From assembly GCA_027032075.1 (NCBI GenBank), contig JALVOC010000089.1, positions 62,001-126,000 of the forward strand: a stretch of DNA of 64,000 nt. The letters are read 5' to 3'. The stretch's first letter is position 1; each line of letters opens with the position of its first letter. Of this stretch, positions 31,548 to 40,518 are shown one piece after another. Source of the stretch: Chromatiales bacterium. GTDB taxonomy: Bacteria; Pseudomonadota; Gammaproteobacteria; UBA6429; Thiohalophilaceae. The position numbers and the translations under genes are program-made. Below the pieces are notes generated by a model, which worked only from the letters and a program-made list of their open reading frames with translations, had not been told where the DNA came from and did not search any database.

Positions 31548-34073
31548 ATGGAAATATCACCCTCCTACCTGTTACCACCCATGCCGCCGGCACTGGATGG
31601 CCTGGCGGAGCTGGCGCTGGATATGCGCTGGTCATGGAGTCATGCAGCCGATGTGATCTGGCAACGGCTGGATCCGGAACTGTGGGAACGTACCCGCAAT
31701 CCCTGGCTGATCCTGCAAACACAGGCTTCCGATCGGCTGGAGGTGCTGGCGGAGGACAGGGTTTTTGTGGCGCACGTGCAGCAGCAGATCAAGGCCCGCC
31801 GTGAAGCCCTGGAAGTTGCGGGATGGTTTCAGCAAAGCGATTTTACCGATGCCTTTCGTGCCGTGGCCTATTTCAGTATGGAGTTTGGTCTGAGTGAGGC
31901 ATTGCCGATCTATTCCGGCGGCCTGGGTATCCTGGCGGGGGATTGCCTGAAAACCGCGAGTGATCTCGGTGTTCCCCTGGTAGGCATCGGTTTGTTGTAT
32001 CAACAGGGTTATTTCCGTCAGATGCTGGATAGTAACGGCGTGCAACGTGAATTTTTTCCCTATAACGATCCCGTGCAAATGCCGGTCATCCCGGTGCGTG
32101 ATCGGGCGGGAAAGTGGTTGCGGGTGATGATTTCACTCCCCGGCCGGGCGCTGCGTCTCCAGGTCTGGCAGGCGATGATCGGCCGTGTGCGGCTGTATCT
32201 GCTGGACAGTAACGATCCCCTGAATATCCCGCCTGACCGGGGTATTACCGGGGAACTCTATGGAGGTGGTGCCGAAACCCGCCTGCAGCAGGAGATGATC
32301 CTGGGCATCGGTGGCTGGCGGGTTTTGCGTGCACTCGATATCGTGCCGGAGGTGTGCCACCTGAACGAGGGGCATGCGGCCTTTGCGGTACTGGAACGGG
32401 CGCGGTGTTTCGCCCAGGATAACCGCTGTTCCTTTGAAGTGGCGCTGACCGCAACCCGGGCCGGCAATCTTTTTACCACCCACACCCCGGTCGAGGCGGG
32501 TTTTGATCGTTTTTCACCCGCGTTGATCGGGCAGTATCTGAGGGATTATTGTGACGAGCTGGGTATCGGCCTGGATGATCTGATGGCATTGGGCCGTTGC
32601 GAGCCCGCCTGCGGTAATGAGGATTTCAACATGGCCTGGCTGGCCGTGCGCGGTGCGGGGGCGGTCAACGGGGTGAGCCGTTTGCATGGCAAAGTGAGCC
32701 GGCGTATTTTTCAACCCCTGTTCAGGCGTTGGCCACAGCGGGAAGTGCCGGTGGGGCACGTGACCAACGGCGTGCATGTCCCCTCCTGGGATTCGGCCGA
32801 AGCCGATTCTTTCTGGACCAGAACGTGCGGCAAGGATCGCTGGCTTGGCAGTCTGGATAATCTGGAAGAGGCGCTGAAGCAGCTTCCGGATGAAGCATTC
32901 TGGGCGTTACGTATCGGGGGTCGCCAGCAACTCATTCACTATGCGCGTGAGAAAAGGGTGCAACAGCTGGCGGAAATGGGGGCGCCACCACAGGAACTGG
33001 AAAAGGCGCGGCGGGCACTCGACCCCAATGCGCTTACTCTCTGTTTTGCGCGGCGGTTTGTTGAATACAAACGCCCCAATCTGCTCCTGACCGATCCGGA
33101 ACGTCTGGCGCGCCTGCTGACCAATCCCCGCCACCCCGTACAGATCATTCTTGCCGGTAAGGCACACCCGCTGGATCAGACCGGCAAGGGTATGATCCAG
33201 GCCTGGAACAATTTCATCGAAAACTATCAACTCTCTTCACGGGTGGTATTCCTTAGTGACTACGACATGCTTGCGGCGGAACAACTTGTGCAGGGTGCCG
33301 ATGTATGGATAAACACACCGCGCCGTCCCTGGGAGGCCAGTGGTACCAGCGGCATGAAGGTGCTGGTCAATGGCGGCCTGAATCTGTCGGAGCTGGACGG
33401 TTGGTGGGCGGAAGCCTGGCGCCCGGAAGTGGGGTGGGCCATCGGCAACGGTCATGAGCACGGCGATGATCCCAGGTGGGATGTAATCGATGCGGAGGCG
33501 TTGTATCAATTACTGGAACAGGAGGTGATCCCCTGTTTTTACCGGCGGGATGAACATGGCGTGCCGCGGGAGTGGGTGGTGCACGTGCGTGCCAGCATTT
33601 CGGAATTGACGCCGCAATATTCCACCAACCGCATGTTGCGTGAATATACCGCCCGGTATTATGCGCCGCTGGCGACCGCTTACCGCCACCGTATCGCCAA
33701 CCAGGCCCGGCTTGCGGTCGAACTCGATGCCTGGCAGAAAGCGCTGCAATATCATTGGTCCGACCTGCATTTCGGTGATCTGGAAGTCAGCCAGGAAGGC
33801 CAGGTGTACCATTTCAGGATCCAGGCCTATCTGGATGAAATTGATCCGGATGCGGTACGCGTAGAACTTTATGCTGATCCGCATGGGGAGCGCGATGCGG
33901 AAGTGATCGCCATGGAGCGGAGGGAAAGTCTGACAGGGGCGGTAAACAGTTATCTCTATACCGCGCGGGTGGCGGCACAGCGCCCGGCCAGTGACTATAC
34001 GCCGAGGCTGATTGCGCAGCATGCCGATGCCAGTATTCCGCTGGAGGCGCCGCAGATACTTTGGTTAAGGTAA
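31548..34073 (+). CDS. glgP: Alpha-glucan (glycogen) phosphorylase
   Basis: An 841-residue phosphorylase that releases glucose-1-phosphate from glycogen or maltodextrin with pyridoxal phosphate. It begins with the DUF3417 segment (PPALDGLAELALDMRWSWSH) typical of the bacterial/archaeal type, then AYFSMEFGLSEALPIYSGGLGILAGD (residues about 103-128), HLNEGHAAF with FTTHTPVEAGFDRF, and the EASGTSGMKVLVNGGLNLS segment near residue 597, whose lysine binds the cofactor. No other glycogen genes are next to it. The gene starts at 31548 in a weak context (GAGACATT). Confidence 0.94.
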   Translation: MEISPSYLLPPMPPALDGLAELALDMRWSWSHAADVIWQRLDPELWERTRNPWLILQTQASDRLEVLAEDRVFVAHVQQQIKARREALEVAGWFQQSDFTDAFRAVAYFSMEFGLSEALPIYSGGLGILAGDCLKTASDLGVPLVGIGLLYQQGYFRQMLDSNGVQREFFPYNDPVQMPVIPVRDRAGKWLRVMISLPGRALRLQVWQAMIGRVRLYLLDSNDPLNIPPDRGITGELYGGGAETRLQQEMILGIGGWRVLRALDIVPEVCHLNEGHAAFAVLERARCFAQDNRCSFEVALTATRAGNLFTTHTPVEAGFDRFSPALIGQYLRDYCDELGIGLDDLMALGRCEPACGNEDFNMAWLAVRGAGAVNGVSRLHGKVSRRIFQPLFRRWPQREVPVGHVTNGVHVPSWDSAEADSFWTRTCGKDRWLGSLDNLEEALKQLPDEAFWALRIGGRQQLIHYAREKRVQQLAEMGAPPQELEKARRALDPNALTLCFARRFVEYKRPNLLLTDPERLARLLTNPRHPVQIILAGKAHPLDQTGKGMIQAWNNFIENYQLSSRVVFLSDYDMLAAEQLVQGADVWINTPRRPWEASGTSGMKVLVNGGLNLSELDGWWAEAWRPEVGWAIGNGHEHGDDPRWDVIDAEALYQLLEQEVIPCFYRRDEHGVPREWVVHVRASISELTPQYSTNRMLREYTARYYAPLATAYRHRIANQARLAVELDAWQKALQYHWSDLHFGDLEVSQEGQVYHFRIQAYLDEIDPDAVRVELYADPHGERDAEVIAMERRESLTGAVNSYLYTARVAAQRPASDYTPRLIAQHADASIPLEAPQILWLR

Positions 34074-34208
34074 AACCATGATGTAGATCGCGTTTTTTAG
34101 ACAAATATCCTGTTGATATCGCACCAAGCCCCACTATTTCGACTATAAATAGGATAATGATTTTCAGTTTGAACAGGATAACCAGGGTTTTTTTCCGGTA
34201 ACGTCGAT

Positions 34209-34574
34209 ATGCAGGATGAAAAGAATAGCAAAACCGAGCTCCGTTGTTGTCCCCGCATGCCTATCAATGTCTCTGTGATGCTGTGCCAGCATGGCGTGCC
34301 TGCGGCTCCCGCAAAAACGCGAAACATCACCCTCAACGGAATGTTCCTCGAGTTGAAACATGCGTTTTTCCCCGAGAACAGTCTGCTCGAGGTTGAATTT
34401 GAGGATCGCGACGGCAATACCACCCATTATTACCGTATCCAGGCGCATGTGGTCTATCACACGGAAGAGGGGATTGGCATCGAGTTTGATGATTCGATTC
34501 CGGAGGTGCGGCAGGTTATCAAGCCAATGCTCGAAAAAATCGGCGCTTGGGAGACCCTGCAAAGCGGGCATTAA
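34209..34574 (+). CDS. PilZ-domain protein, c-di-GMP receptor candidate
   Basis: A 121-residue single PilZ domain. RCCPR at residues 12-16 fits the RxxxR motif and NITLNG at 39-44 fits the [DN]x[ST]xxG motif, with threonine in place of serine. The rest is a small beta-barrel (LEVEFEDRDG, YYRIQAHVVYHTEEGIGIEFDD) with a C-terminal helix. Single PilZ proteins transmit c-di-GMP levels to motility or exopolysaccharide machinery. No partner can be named from its immediate neighbours. Confidence 0.82.
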   Translation: MQDEKNSKTELRCCPRMPINVSVMLCQHGVPAAPAKTRNITLNGMFLELKHAFFPENSLLEVEFEDRDGNTTHYYRIQAHVVYHTEEGIGIEFDDSIPEVRQVIKPMLEKIGAWETLQSGH

Positions 34575-34660
34575 AGATACCGAATTGCAGACGAGCGTGT
34601 ATCGCCGGCAGGCAAGCTGACAGAAAATGTTGTTACGATGTGAGCCAGGCCGAAAAATAT

Positions 34661-35110
34661 TTATGCAAGATTGGGTAAATATTCCGGCAGATGGCCACGG
34701 ATCTCTTCGGCGCTGTGTTGCGTCAGGTTTTTGTCCAGTTCGATTTTTACCAGATTTTTTGTCTGCTCGCTAAGCTGGGTGCGTAATGTGCCGAGAAATG
34801 CCGGTGCGGCAACCACAATCAGTTGCTTGAATTTATTGTTGTTGCGCGCCTGTTCCAGATGTTTGGCGATTTGCCTGGCAAAGGCAATCACTTCCTGTTC
34901 CTTGGGTTCAATTTCATCCTGGTATCCATGTGCGCCAATACCGGTGTCATTCTGGTGACGCCCGGGGAGATCGGAAGTGATCTGCTGTTCGTGTATCCGG
35001 CTTTCCGGATGGGCAAGGGTTTCGATTTCCTGAAGTGGTGCAGAAGGTGTCTTGGTGGTGAAGATGCGTGCACGGCTGCTGTCAGCAACCAGAATCCAGG
35101 TTGGTTTCAT
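34661..35110 (-). CDS. Host attachment family protein (bacterial eRF1-like, Host_attach)
   Basis: A 149-residue protein of the family called protein required for attachment to host cells. The front KPTWILVADSSRARIFTTK is diagnostic, with EIETLAHPESRIHEQQITSDLPGRH next and the C-terminal KFKQLIVVAAPAFLGTLRTQLSEQTKNLV segment. The fold is related to the release factor eRF1 middle domain. The name comes from Agrobacterium work; the molecular function is unclear. It is convergent with the PilZ gene and is separated from the next gene by an AT-rich divergent region. Confidence 0.87.
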   Translation of the reverse strand: MKPTWILVADSSRARIFTTKTPSAPLQEIETLAHPESRIHEQQITSDLPGRHQNDTGIGAHGYQDEIEPKEQEVIAFARQIAKHLEQARNNNKFKQLIVVAAPAFLGTLRTQLSEQTKNLVKIELDKNLTQHSAEEIRGHLPEYLPNLA

Positions 35111-35230
35111 GGCTTTTCACTCTTATTGGAAAATCTATGTTAAAAATGGCAAATGGTGTAGCATTTACCTCATGCCTGACAGATCCAGGTTTCCTTCTTT
35201 AACTATATATAAACTATTGTTCTGATTTCA

Positions 35231-35953
35231 ATGTCTGCCGTTCCCCGTTATCAACTTATTGATATTCTTCGTGGTATCGCTATCGTCCTGATGGTGTATT
35301 TCCATTTCAGCTACGATCTGACCTACTATAAACTGGCCGATTTTGATTTTTACCGGGATCCCTACTGGTTGAATCTGCGTACCCTGATTGTCAGCCTGTT
35401 TTTGACCCTGGTGGGGATCAGCCTGGTGCTTGCAACCCGCAACGGCATCAATAAAAAACGATTCTTGCGTCGTCTGGGTTTGCTGCTGGTGTTCTCGGCG
35501 CTGATCACGCTCAACAGTTATATCATGTTCCCCGGGCGTACCATTATCATCGGTATTTTGCATTTCATCGCCATCGCCAGTGTGCTGGGTCTGTTGTTCG
35601 TCAGGCGCTATCTGCTGAGCCTGGTGCTGGGGGTTGGCTTGATCCTGCTGGACTATTTTTTTCAGCACGAGTTTTTCAATCAACCGTGGTTGCATTGGAT
35701 TGGATTAATGACCCACAAACCGGCAACAGAGGATTATGTTCCCCTGATCCCCTGGTTCGGGGTGGTGCTGATAGGAATTTTTATCGGCCAGAGTCTGTTC
35801 CGCTCCGAGCGATTGAGTGCCCTGTTTGCGTTTCATTCCGGCAGTGGTGTGGCGCGTGGTTTGGCGCTGGCAGGCCGGCACAGCCTGATTATCTATGTGC
35901 TGCACCAGCCCGTTCTCTTTGGTCTGCTCTGGGTGTTTGTGACCCTTATCTAA
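35231..35953 (+). CDS. DUF1624/heparan-alpha-glucosaminide acetyltransferase-like membrane protein
   Basis: A 240-residue membrane protein with about seven hydrophobic helices. The start RYQLIDILRGIAIVLMVYFHFSYDL carries the conserved D-x-x-RG and H motif of the acyltransferase superfamily, and IIYVLHQPVLFGLLW near the end carries the conserved histidine. It resembles the catalytic domain of the DUF1624 family, which may acetylate sugars on the periplasmic side. The substrate is unknown and no sugar genes are adjacent. It starts at an ATG in an AT-rich region. Confidence 0.82.
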   Translation: MSAVPRYQLIDILRGIAIVLMVYFHFSYDLTYYKLADFDFYRDPYWLNLRTLIVSLFLTLVGISLVLATRNGINKKRFLRRLGLLLVFSALITLNSYIMFPGRTIIIGILHFIAIASVLGLLFVRRYLLSLVLGVGLILLDYFFQHEFFNQPWLHWIGLMTHKPATEDYVPLIPWFGVVLIGIFIGQSLFRSERLSALFAFHSGSGVARGLALAGRHSLIIYVLHQPVLFGLLWVFVTLI

Positions 35954-36321
35954 AACAGCGGCAAGGAAAAGGTGGCCGGCTGATAAATCAGCCAGGTGCC
36001 GTTGCGGATGCCGCCCCCCATGTGACCAAGCCGTTTTGCAGTGCGGACCTTTTCCGCACGATTATGTGAACCCGTCATTTCAATCCCACAGACAATGACA
36101 TTACTGATTGTAGTGTCTTAGGCCGTGCCGATCTTCTCCCGCTACAATTTCGGGTCATAGGGCTGTGCGCACGTATTTCGTCATGCCGGAAAAGGTTTTT
36201 ATCCCGCATTTGCACCGCTGCCCGGCAAACAGGCTGATGCAACAATCATCAGATTAAGTGATTTAAGAAAAGTCCCGCTCAGCCGATTAGTTACTAAGTA
36301 ACGCCTTCAGTAAAACTGCTG
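35954..36321 (+). other. Intergenic region before the partner-switching cluster
   Basis: This 368-base stretch has no supported gene. GGCTGA/TCAGCC around TAAA (35978-35993) is a small hairpin that may end the acyltransferase transcript. A sigma-28-like promoter lies near the right end (36263-36289). Confidence 0.6.
36263..36289 (+). promoter_or_regulatory. Sigma-28 (FliA)-like promoter before the HDOD-SpoIIE gene
   Basis: TTAAGAAA (36263-36270), an 11-base spacer and GCCGATTA (36282-36289) fit the sigma-28 pattern TAAAGTTT-N11-GCCGATAA. The -10 box matches 7 of 8; the -35 box is weaker (4 of 8). It lies 32 bases before the ATG. The same pattern recurs before cheV, flgM and fliC in this window. 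Confidence 0.58.
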
Positions 36322-38064
36322 ATGGTTAAAGGGATATTCAGGAAGAATACCGGCGTGGTAGCGGAATCAATAGCTTCGATCAAACCTGCAGATCTGCCTG
36401 CCCCACCCCAGGCGGCGCTCCAGATCATGCGAGCCTGCTCCCGGGAGGATTTCAGTAACAAGGAACTGGCGGAGCTGGCGGCGACCGATCCGGTGCTGAC
36501 CGCCGAGTTGTTGCGCGTTGTGAACTCACCGTTTTTCGGTTTGTCCCGGGAAGTGCAATCGATCAATTACGCGGTCAACATCATTGGCCAGCGGGCGTTG
36601 CGCAACCTCGCCCTGTGTATCGCGGTACGGGACACCTTGCGCGAACAGGATCTTGGCGGACTGGACACAACCACTTACTGGGAAGACTCGCTGCGCCGTG
36701 CAGTGAGTGCCAGGCAACTGGGGAAGCAGGCGGGGCTCGACGTGGACGATTGCTTTACCGCCGGTTTGTTGCAGGATTTCGGCCTGCTGGTGATGTTTTA
36801 CCTCTATCCTGAACTGGCCGCCGACTGGCCGGCATTGCGCAGGCTGGATCCGGATAACCGCTTTGCCAGGGAAGAGGAACTGTTTGGTATTACCCATGAC
36901 AAGGTGGTCACCGCACTGGCAAAGGCCTGGTCGCTGCCTGCTGAATTGATGGAGGCGCTGGGGACCCATCACCAGTGTCAGGGGGTGCCGGCAAATGACC
37001 AGGCGGACATTTGCCATATTCTCCATTGTGCTGACTGGTTGTGCGCCATCTTCAGTGCCGATGACAAAGCGCGTGTGCTGGCGCATTGTCATCGCGTTAT
37101 GCAGGAGGGATTCGGCTTCGAGACAGCGCAAGCCGATGCATTCTTCGCAGAAATCCCGCAGCAGGTCGAATCCGCCGCCGTGGCCCTGGGTTTACATATC
37201 AAACTGCAAACCGACTTTGATCAGATCCTGCGTGATGCCAATCTTCGCCTGGCTGAAGAAAACCGGAGTTACCAGGAGCTCACCTGGCAATTGGAAAAGG
37301 CAGTGAGGGAGCGGGACAAATACGCCGCAGCGTTGAATGCCGAGCTGGAACTTGCGCGGGAGATACAACAAAGTCTGCTTCCACGCCAGCAGCCTGCTTC
37401 ATTCCCGCTTAGCGGGATAAACATTTCCGCCAAACAGTTATCGGGCGATTTTTACGACTATTTTTTGCTGCCTGACGGCAGAATTTATTTCAACCTGGCC
37501 GATGTTTCCGGCAAAGGAATGAATGCAGCATTGTTGATGGCCAAGACCAGCAGTTTGTTCCGTTGTCTGGGAAAGAAGATCCATAACCCTGCGGAACTCC
37601 TCTCCCTGCTGAATGCAGAGATTTGCGAAACATCCATTCGCGGCATGTTCGTTACCATGACAGCCGGGATATATCACCCCGCTACGGAAACGGTCGAGCT
37701 GATAAATGCCGGGAACCTGCCTGCGGTTTTGTTGCATGCAGACGGGAACGTACAGACCATCAAGGCACAGGCGCCGCCGTTGGGAATTGTTCCCGATTGT
37801 GAATTCCCGCTGGTGAAGCTGGGCGTCAAGGATTGCAGCCTGTATCTGTATACGGACGGCGTAACCGAAGGGCATGTCGCCAGCGGAGAGGAACTGGGGA
37901 TCAAGGGTTTTTTGAAGATGCTGTGGGAACTCCGGCAACAACCACCCGCCGAGCGCCTGCAGAGTATTGTTTCACGCTTTCAGACAACCTCGATGCCGCT
38001 TCGTGACGATATTACGATTTTACTGATTGAATCCCGCCATGGAAGAAACACTAAAGTTGATTGA
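36322..38064 (+). CDS. HDOD domain-SpoIIE-type serine phosphatase fusion
   Basis: A 580-residue cytoplasmic protein. Residues about 20-215 form an HDOD domain (LPAPPQAALQIMRACS, VNSPFFGLSREVQSINYAVNIIGQRALRN), an HD-like signalling domain. A coiled coil at about 305-350 (LRLAEENRSYQELTWQLEKAVRERDKY) leads to a PP2C/SpoIIE phosphatase at about 350-575 with metal-binding motifs SGDFYDYF, DVSGKG, TDGVTEG and RDDITILL. In partner-switching systems this phosphatase dephosphorylates a STAS antagonist; the kinase and STAS genes directly follow. No transmembrane helix is visible. No strong ribosome site precedes the ATG. Confidence 0.9.
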   Translation: MVKGIFRKNTGVVAESIASIKPADLPAPPQAALQIMRACSREDFSNKELAELAATDPVLTAELLRVVNSPFFGLSREVQSINYAVNIIGQRALRNLALCIAVRDTLREQDLGGLDTTTYWEDSLRRAVSARQLGKQAGLDVDDCFTAGLLQDFGLLVMFYLYPELAADWPALRRLDPDNRFAREEELFGITHDKVVTALAKAWSLPAELMEALGTHHQCQGVPANDQADICHILHCADWLCAIFSADDKARVLAHCHRVMQEGFGFETAQADAFFAEIPQQVESAAVALGLHIKLQTDFDQILRDANLRLAEENRSYQELTWQLEKAVRERDKYAAALNAELELAREIQQSLLPRQQPASFPLSGINISAKQLSGDFYDYFLLPDGRIYFNLADVSGKGMNAALLMAKTSSLFRCLGKKIHNPAELLSLLNAEICETSIRGMFVTMTAGIYHPATETVELINAGNLPAVLLHADGNVQTIKAQAPPLGIVPDCEFPLVKLGVKDCSLYLYTDGVTEGHVASGEELGIKGFLKMLWELRQQPPAERLQSIVSRFQTTSMPLRDDITILLIESRHGRNTKVD

Positions 38065-38458
38065 AACCACCTTCATGTCACGTCCGGAGGAATTGAAACA
38101 TATTCGCCAGGTGGTGCGTGAAACAGTGGAAAAACAGGGGGCAAGTAAAGAGACGATTGACTGTGTCGTGCTTGCTGTGAATGAAGCATGCATGAATATT
38201 ATCCAGCATGCCTATAAAAGTGCTCCTGATTGTAAAATTATTCTGGAGATATTGCTTGTGGGGGGTGAATTTGTTTTCCGGCTCATTGATTTTGCCGAGC
38301 CTGTGGACAAATGCAAAATAAAATCACGTAGCCTCGATGAGCTGCGCCCTGGTGGCTTGGGCGTGCATATGATGCACAAGGTGATGGACGAGGTTGTGTT
38401 TCTGGAACCATGCCGGGGTGCAGGCAATATTCTGGAGTTAAGGAAAAAGATTCACTGA
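38039..38458 (+). CDS. RsbW-like anti-sigma serine kinase
   Basis: A 139-residue GHKL ATPase-type kinase. I chose ATG 38039; a TTG at 38027 is in the same frame. The N box is NEACMNIIQHAY (E49, N53, H57) and the G box is GGLGVHMM (about residues 105-112). Such kinases phosphorylate a STAS protein on serine and bind a target when the STAS protein is phosphorylated. It overlaps the phosphatase gene by 26 bases, and the STAS gene follows 16 bases after its stop. No dedicated sigma factor gene is present, so the target may be something else. Confidence 0.88.
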   Translation: MEETLKLIETTFMSRPEELKHIRQVVRETVEKQGASKETIDCVVLAVNEACMNIIQHAYKSAPDCKIILEILLVGGEFVFRLIDFAEPVDKCKIKSRSLDELRPGGLGVHMMHKVMDEVVFLEPCRGAGNILELRKKIH

Positions 38459-38474
38459 CAAGCGGGGTTTTAGC

Positions 38475-38807
38475 ATGGAACTTACAGTTCACAACAAAGG
38501 GGACTACACCATTATTGCCTTGAGTGGCGAAGTGGATCTGAACTATTCGCCACAGGCAAGAGAACAGATATTGAAATCTCTCGGTGACAAATGCAATGTT
38601 TTGATTGACTTGTCGGCAGTTGCCTATATCGACAGTTCCGGAGTGGCGAGTCTGGTTGAAGGATTTCAGGCAGCAAAATCCAGCCAGCTCGAGTTTGGCC
38701 TGGTGGGAGTGAGCAATGCCGCTTTAAGGGTTTTACAACTGGCAAGACTGGACAAGGTGTTTCCAATCCATGCCACGGTAGAGGAATGTTTGGGAAGTGA
38801 TGCCTAA
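38475..38807 (+). CDS. STAS-domain antagonist (RsbV/MlaB-like)
   Basis: A 110-residue STAS domain. The phosphoacceptor region is DSSG at residues 53-56 (YIDSSGVASLVEGF), matching SpoIIAA/RsbV, and the front carries ALSGEVDLNYSPQARE. A STAS protein called MlaB is also a normal subunit of the Mla lipid transporter, bound to the ATPase MlaF. This gene overlaps the MlaE permease gene by eight bases and is flanked by the kinase and phosphatase genes upstream. It may therefore serve as both the partner-switch substrate and the MlaB subunit. The double role is inferred. Confidence 0.88.
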   Translation: MELTVHNKGDYTIIALSGEVDLNYSPQAREQILKSLGDKCNVLIDLSAVAYIDSSGVASLVEGFQAAKSSQLEFGLVGVSNAALRVLQLARLDKVFPIHATVEECLGSDA

Positions 38808-39612
38808 CAATATGAAGTATTCGCTTCTTGTTTTTGTCGATGGTGTAGGGCGCAAGACGGTAAGAGCGGTTGAAGAAATCGGATATGTTTCCTCACTGCT
38901 GGCGGAAAGCCTGTATTGGATCATTCTGGGGAAAAAGCATAAGCAGGCGGTGCGAGTGGCCACCGTGTTTCAGGAAATCATGGCGATTGGCGTACAGGCC
39001 GTTCCGATCGTTTCGGTGTTGAATCTCGCCATTGGCATCATGTTGGCGATTCAGGGTATTGAAACATTAAAGACATTTGGTGCTGAATCACAGGTGATTA
39101 TCGGTATCGCACTTTCGGTGACACGGGAATTTTCCCCGCTGATTGTCAGTATCCTGGTTGCGGGACGATCGGGTTCCGCCATCGCCGCGCGTATCGGCAG
39201 CATGCTGGAATCACAGGAAGTCGATGCCTTGCGGGTAATTGGCATCAACCCGGTACGTTATCTTGTGTCACCGTTGTTGCTGGCAATGTTGATCGCGGTT
39301 CCGGCGCTGACGATTCTGGGCGATTTCATGGGATTGCTGGGAGGAGCACTTTATACCTCCCTGCAACTCAATCTCGGTTTGGCAGTGTATGCGGATCGCA
39401 CTCTGGAAGTGCTGGCCGTTGATGATATCCGGCAGGGATTGATCAAGAGTGCAGTGTTTTCCGCCATTATTGTACTGGTCGGTGTCAGTAATGGATTTCA
39501 GGTAAAGGGTGGTGCAGAGGGTGTGGGAAAAGCAACCACACGCTCGGTAGTGCTTGCCATCAGTTGTATTGTTCTGGCGGACATGGTTTTCACCTATTTT
39601 TTGAATCGCTGA
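38800..39612 (+). CDS. mlaE: MlaE-family phospholipid ABC transporter permease
   Basis: A 270-residue inner-membrane permease of the MlaE/YrbE family. The central segment FSPLIVSILVAGRSGSAIAARIGSMLESQEVDALRVIGINPVRYLVSPLLLAM (residues about 108-160) is diagnostic. Five or so hydrophobic helices are present, with an amphipathic N-terminal stretch. It forms the membrane channel of the MCE lipid transport complex between inner and outer membranes. ATG 38800 sits inside the STAS gene; a GTG at 38797 is equally possible. The ATPase gene is 13 bases downstream. Confidence 0.92.
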   Translation: MPNNMKYSLLVFVDGVGRKTVRAVEEIGYVSSLLAESLYWIILGKKHKQAVRVATVFQEIMAIGVQAVPIVSVLNLAIGIMLAIQGIETLKTFGAESQVIIGIALSVTREFSPLIVSILVAGRSGSAIAARIGSMLESQEVDALRVIGINPVRYLVSPLLLAMLIAVPALTILGDFMGLLGGALYTSLQLNLGLAVYADRTLEVLAVDDIRQGLIKSAVFSAIIVLVGVSNGFQVKGGAEGVGKATTRSVVLAISCIVLADMVFTYFLNR

Positions 39613-39625
39613 GGTGGAAGCGGTT

Positions 39626-40459
39626 ATGAATAACGCCTTGCCAACAGGAGATGTCGAACATCATGTGGATTACGCCGCCGCGCCCGTGATTGAAATCAGG
39701 GATCTGATCACGCATTACGCGGAGCGGCGGGTATTGAACAATATCTGCCTGAATGTCTATCCAGGCGAAATCATGATCATCATGGGAGGCAGCGGTTCGG
39801 GCAAGAGTACGTTGTTACGTCACATGCTGGGTTTGCATCAGCCAACTTCCGGCAGCATCCGGTTGCTGGGAAAGGATATTACCCGCCTCAGTGAAAAAGA
39901 GTTTTATGCGCTGCGTAAAGAGATGGGAGTGGCGTTTCAGGGTGGTGCCTTGTTTGGTTCCATGACGGTGGGGGAAAATGTCATGCTGCCATTGCGTGAA
40001 CATACCCGCCTGGATGAGAACACCATGCAGATCATGAGTCGGATGAAACTCGAAGTGGTTAACCTTGCAGGTTTTGAAAATCTTATGCCATCGGAGCTAT
40101 CCGGTGGCATGGTGAAACGTGCGGCCCTGGCACGGGCTGTGGTCATGGATCCGAAATTACTGTTTTTTGACGAGCCGTCCGCCGGTTTGGATCCGGTGTC
40201 GGCGGTGGAGCTGGACGAACTCATTTTGCGACTGCGTACCGCGATGAGAATGACTATTGTGGTGGTGACGCATGAACTGGAGAGCGCCTTCAAGATTGCG
40301 GATCGCATCACCGTTCTGGATGACGGGGAAATACTGGTGACGGATACGGTTGCGAATGTGCGTAATAGCGACAACAAGCGCATACAGGATTTGTTACATC
40401 GACGTCCTCGCAGTGAGGAAGTGGATGCCGATGAATATCTGCACCGCTTGACACGGTGA
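39626..40459 (+). CDS. mlaF: MlaF-family phospholipid transporter ATPase
   Basis: A 277-residue ABC ATPase. Walker A GGSGSGKST is at residues 54-62, with the signature LSGGMVKRAALARA, Walker B LLFFDEPSAGLDP and the H-loop VVTHELESAF. MlaF-type features are the DPVSAVELDELI segment and the C-terminal extension with a HRRPRSEEVDADEY tail. The ATG at 39626 follows AGGTGG with eight bases between and is preferred over GTG 39614. In E. coli, MlaF activity needs the STAS protein MlaB bound to it, which gives meaning to the STAS gene upstream. Confidence 0.92.
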   Translation: MNNALPTGDVEHHVDYAAAPVIEIRDLITHYAERRVLNNICLNVYPGEIMIIMGGSGSGKSTLLRHMLGLHQPTSGSIRLLGKDITRLSEKEFYALRKEMGVAFQGGALFGSMTVGENVMLPLREHTRLDENTMQIMSRMKLEVVNLAGFENLMPSELSGGMVKRAALARAVVMDPKLLFFDEPSAGLDPVSAVELDELILRLRTAMRMTIVVVTHELESAFKIADRITVLDDGEILVTDTVANVRNSDNKRIQDLLHRRPRSEEVDADEYLHRLTR

Positions 40460-40518
40460 GCAATTATGGTGGCAAAGCAGGATGCTGAATTTATGGATAG
40501 TAAAAGGCGAGTATCAGC

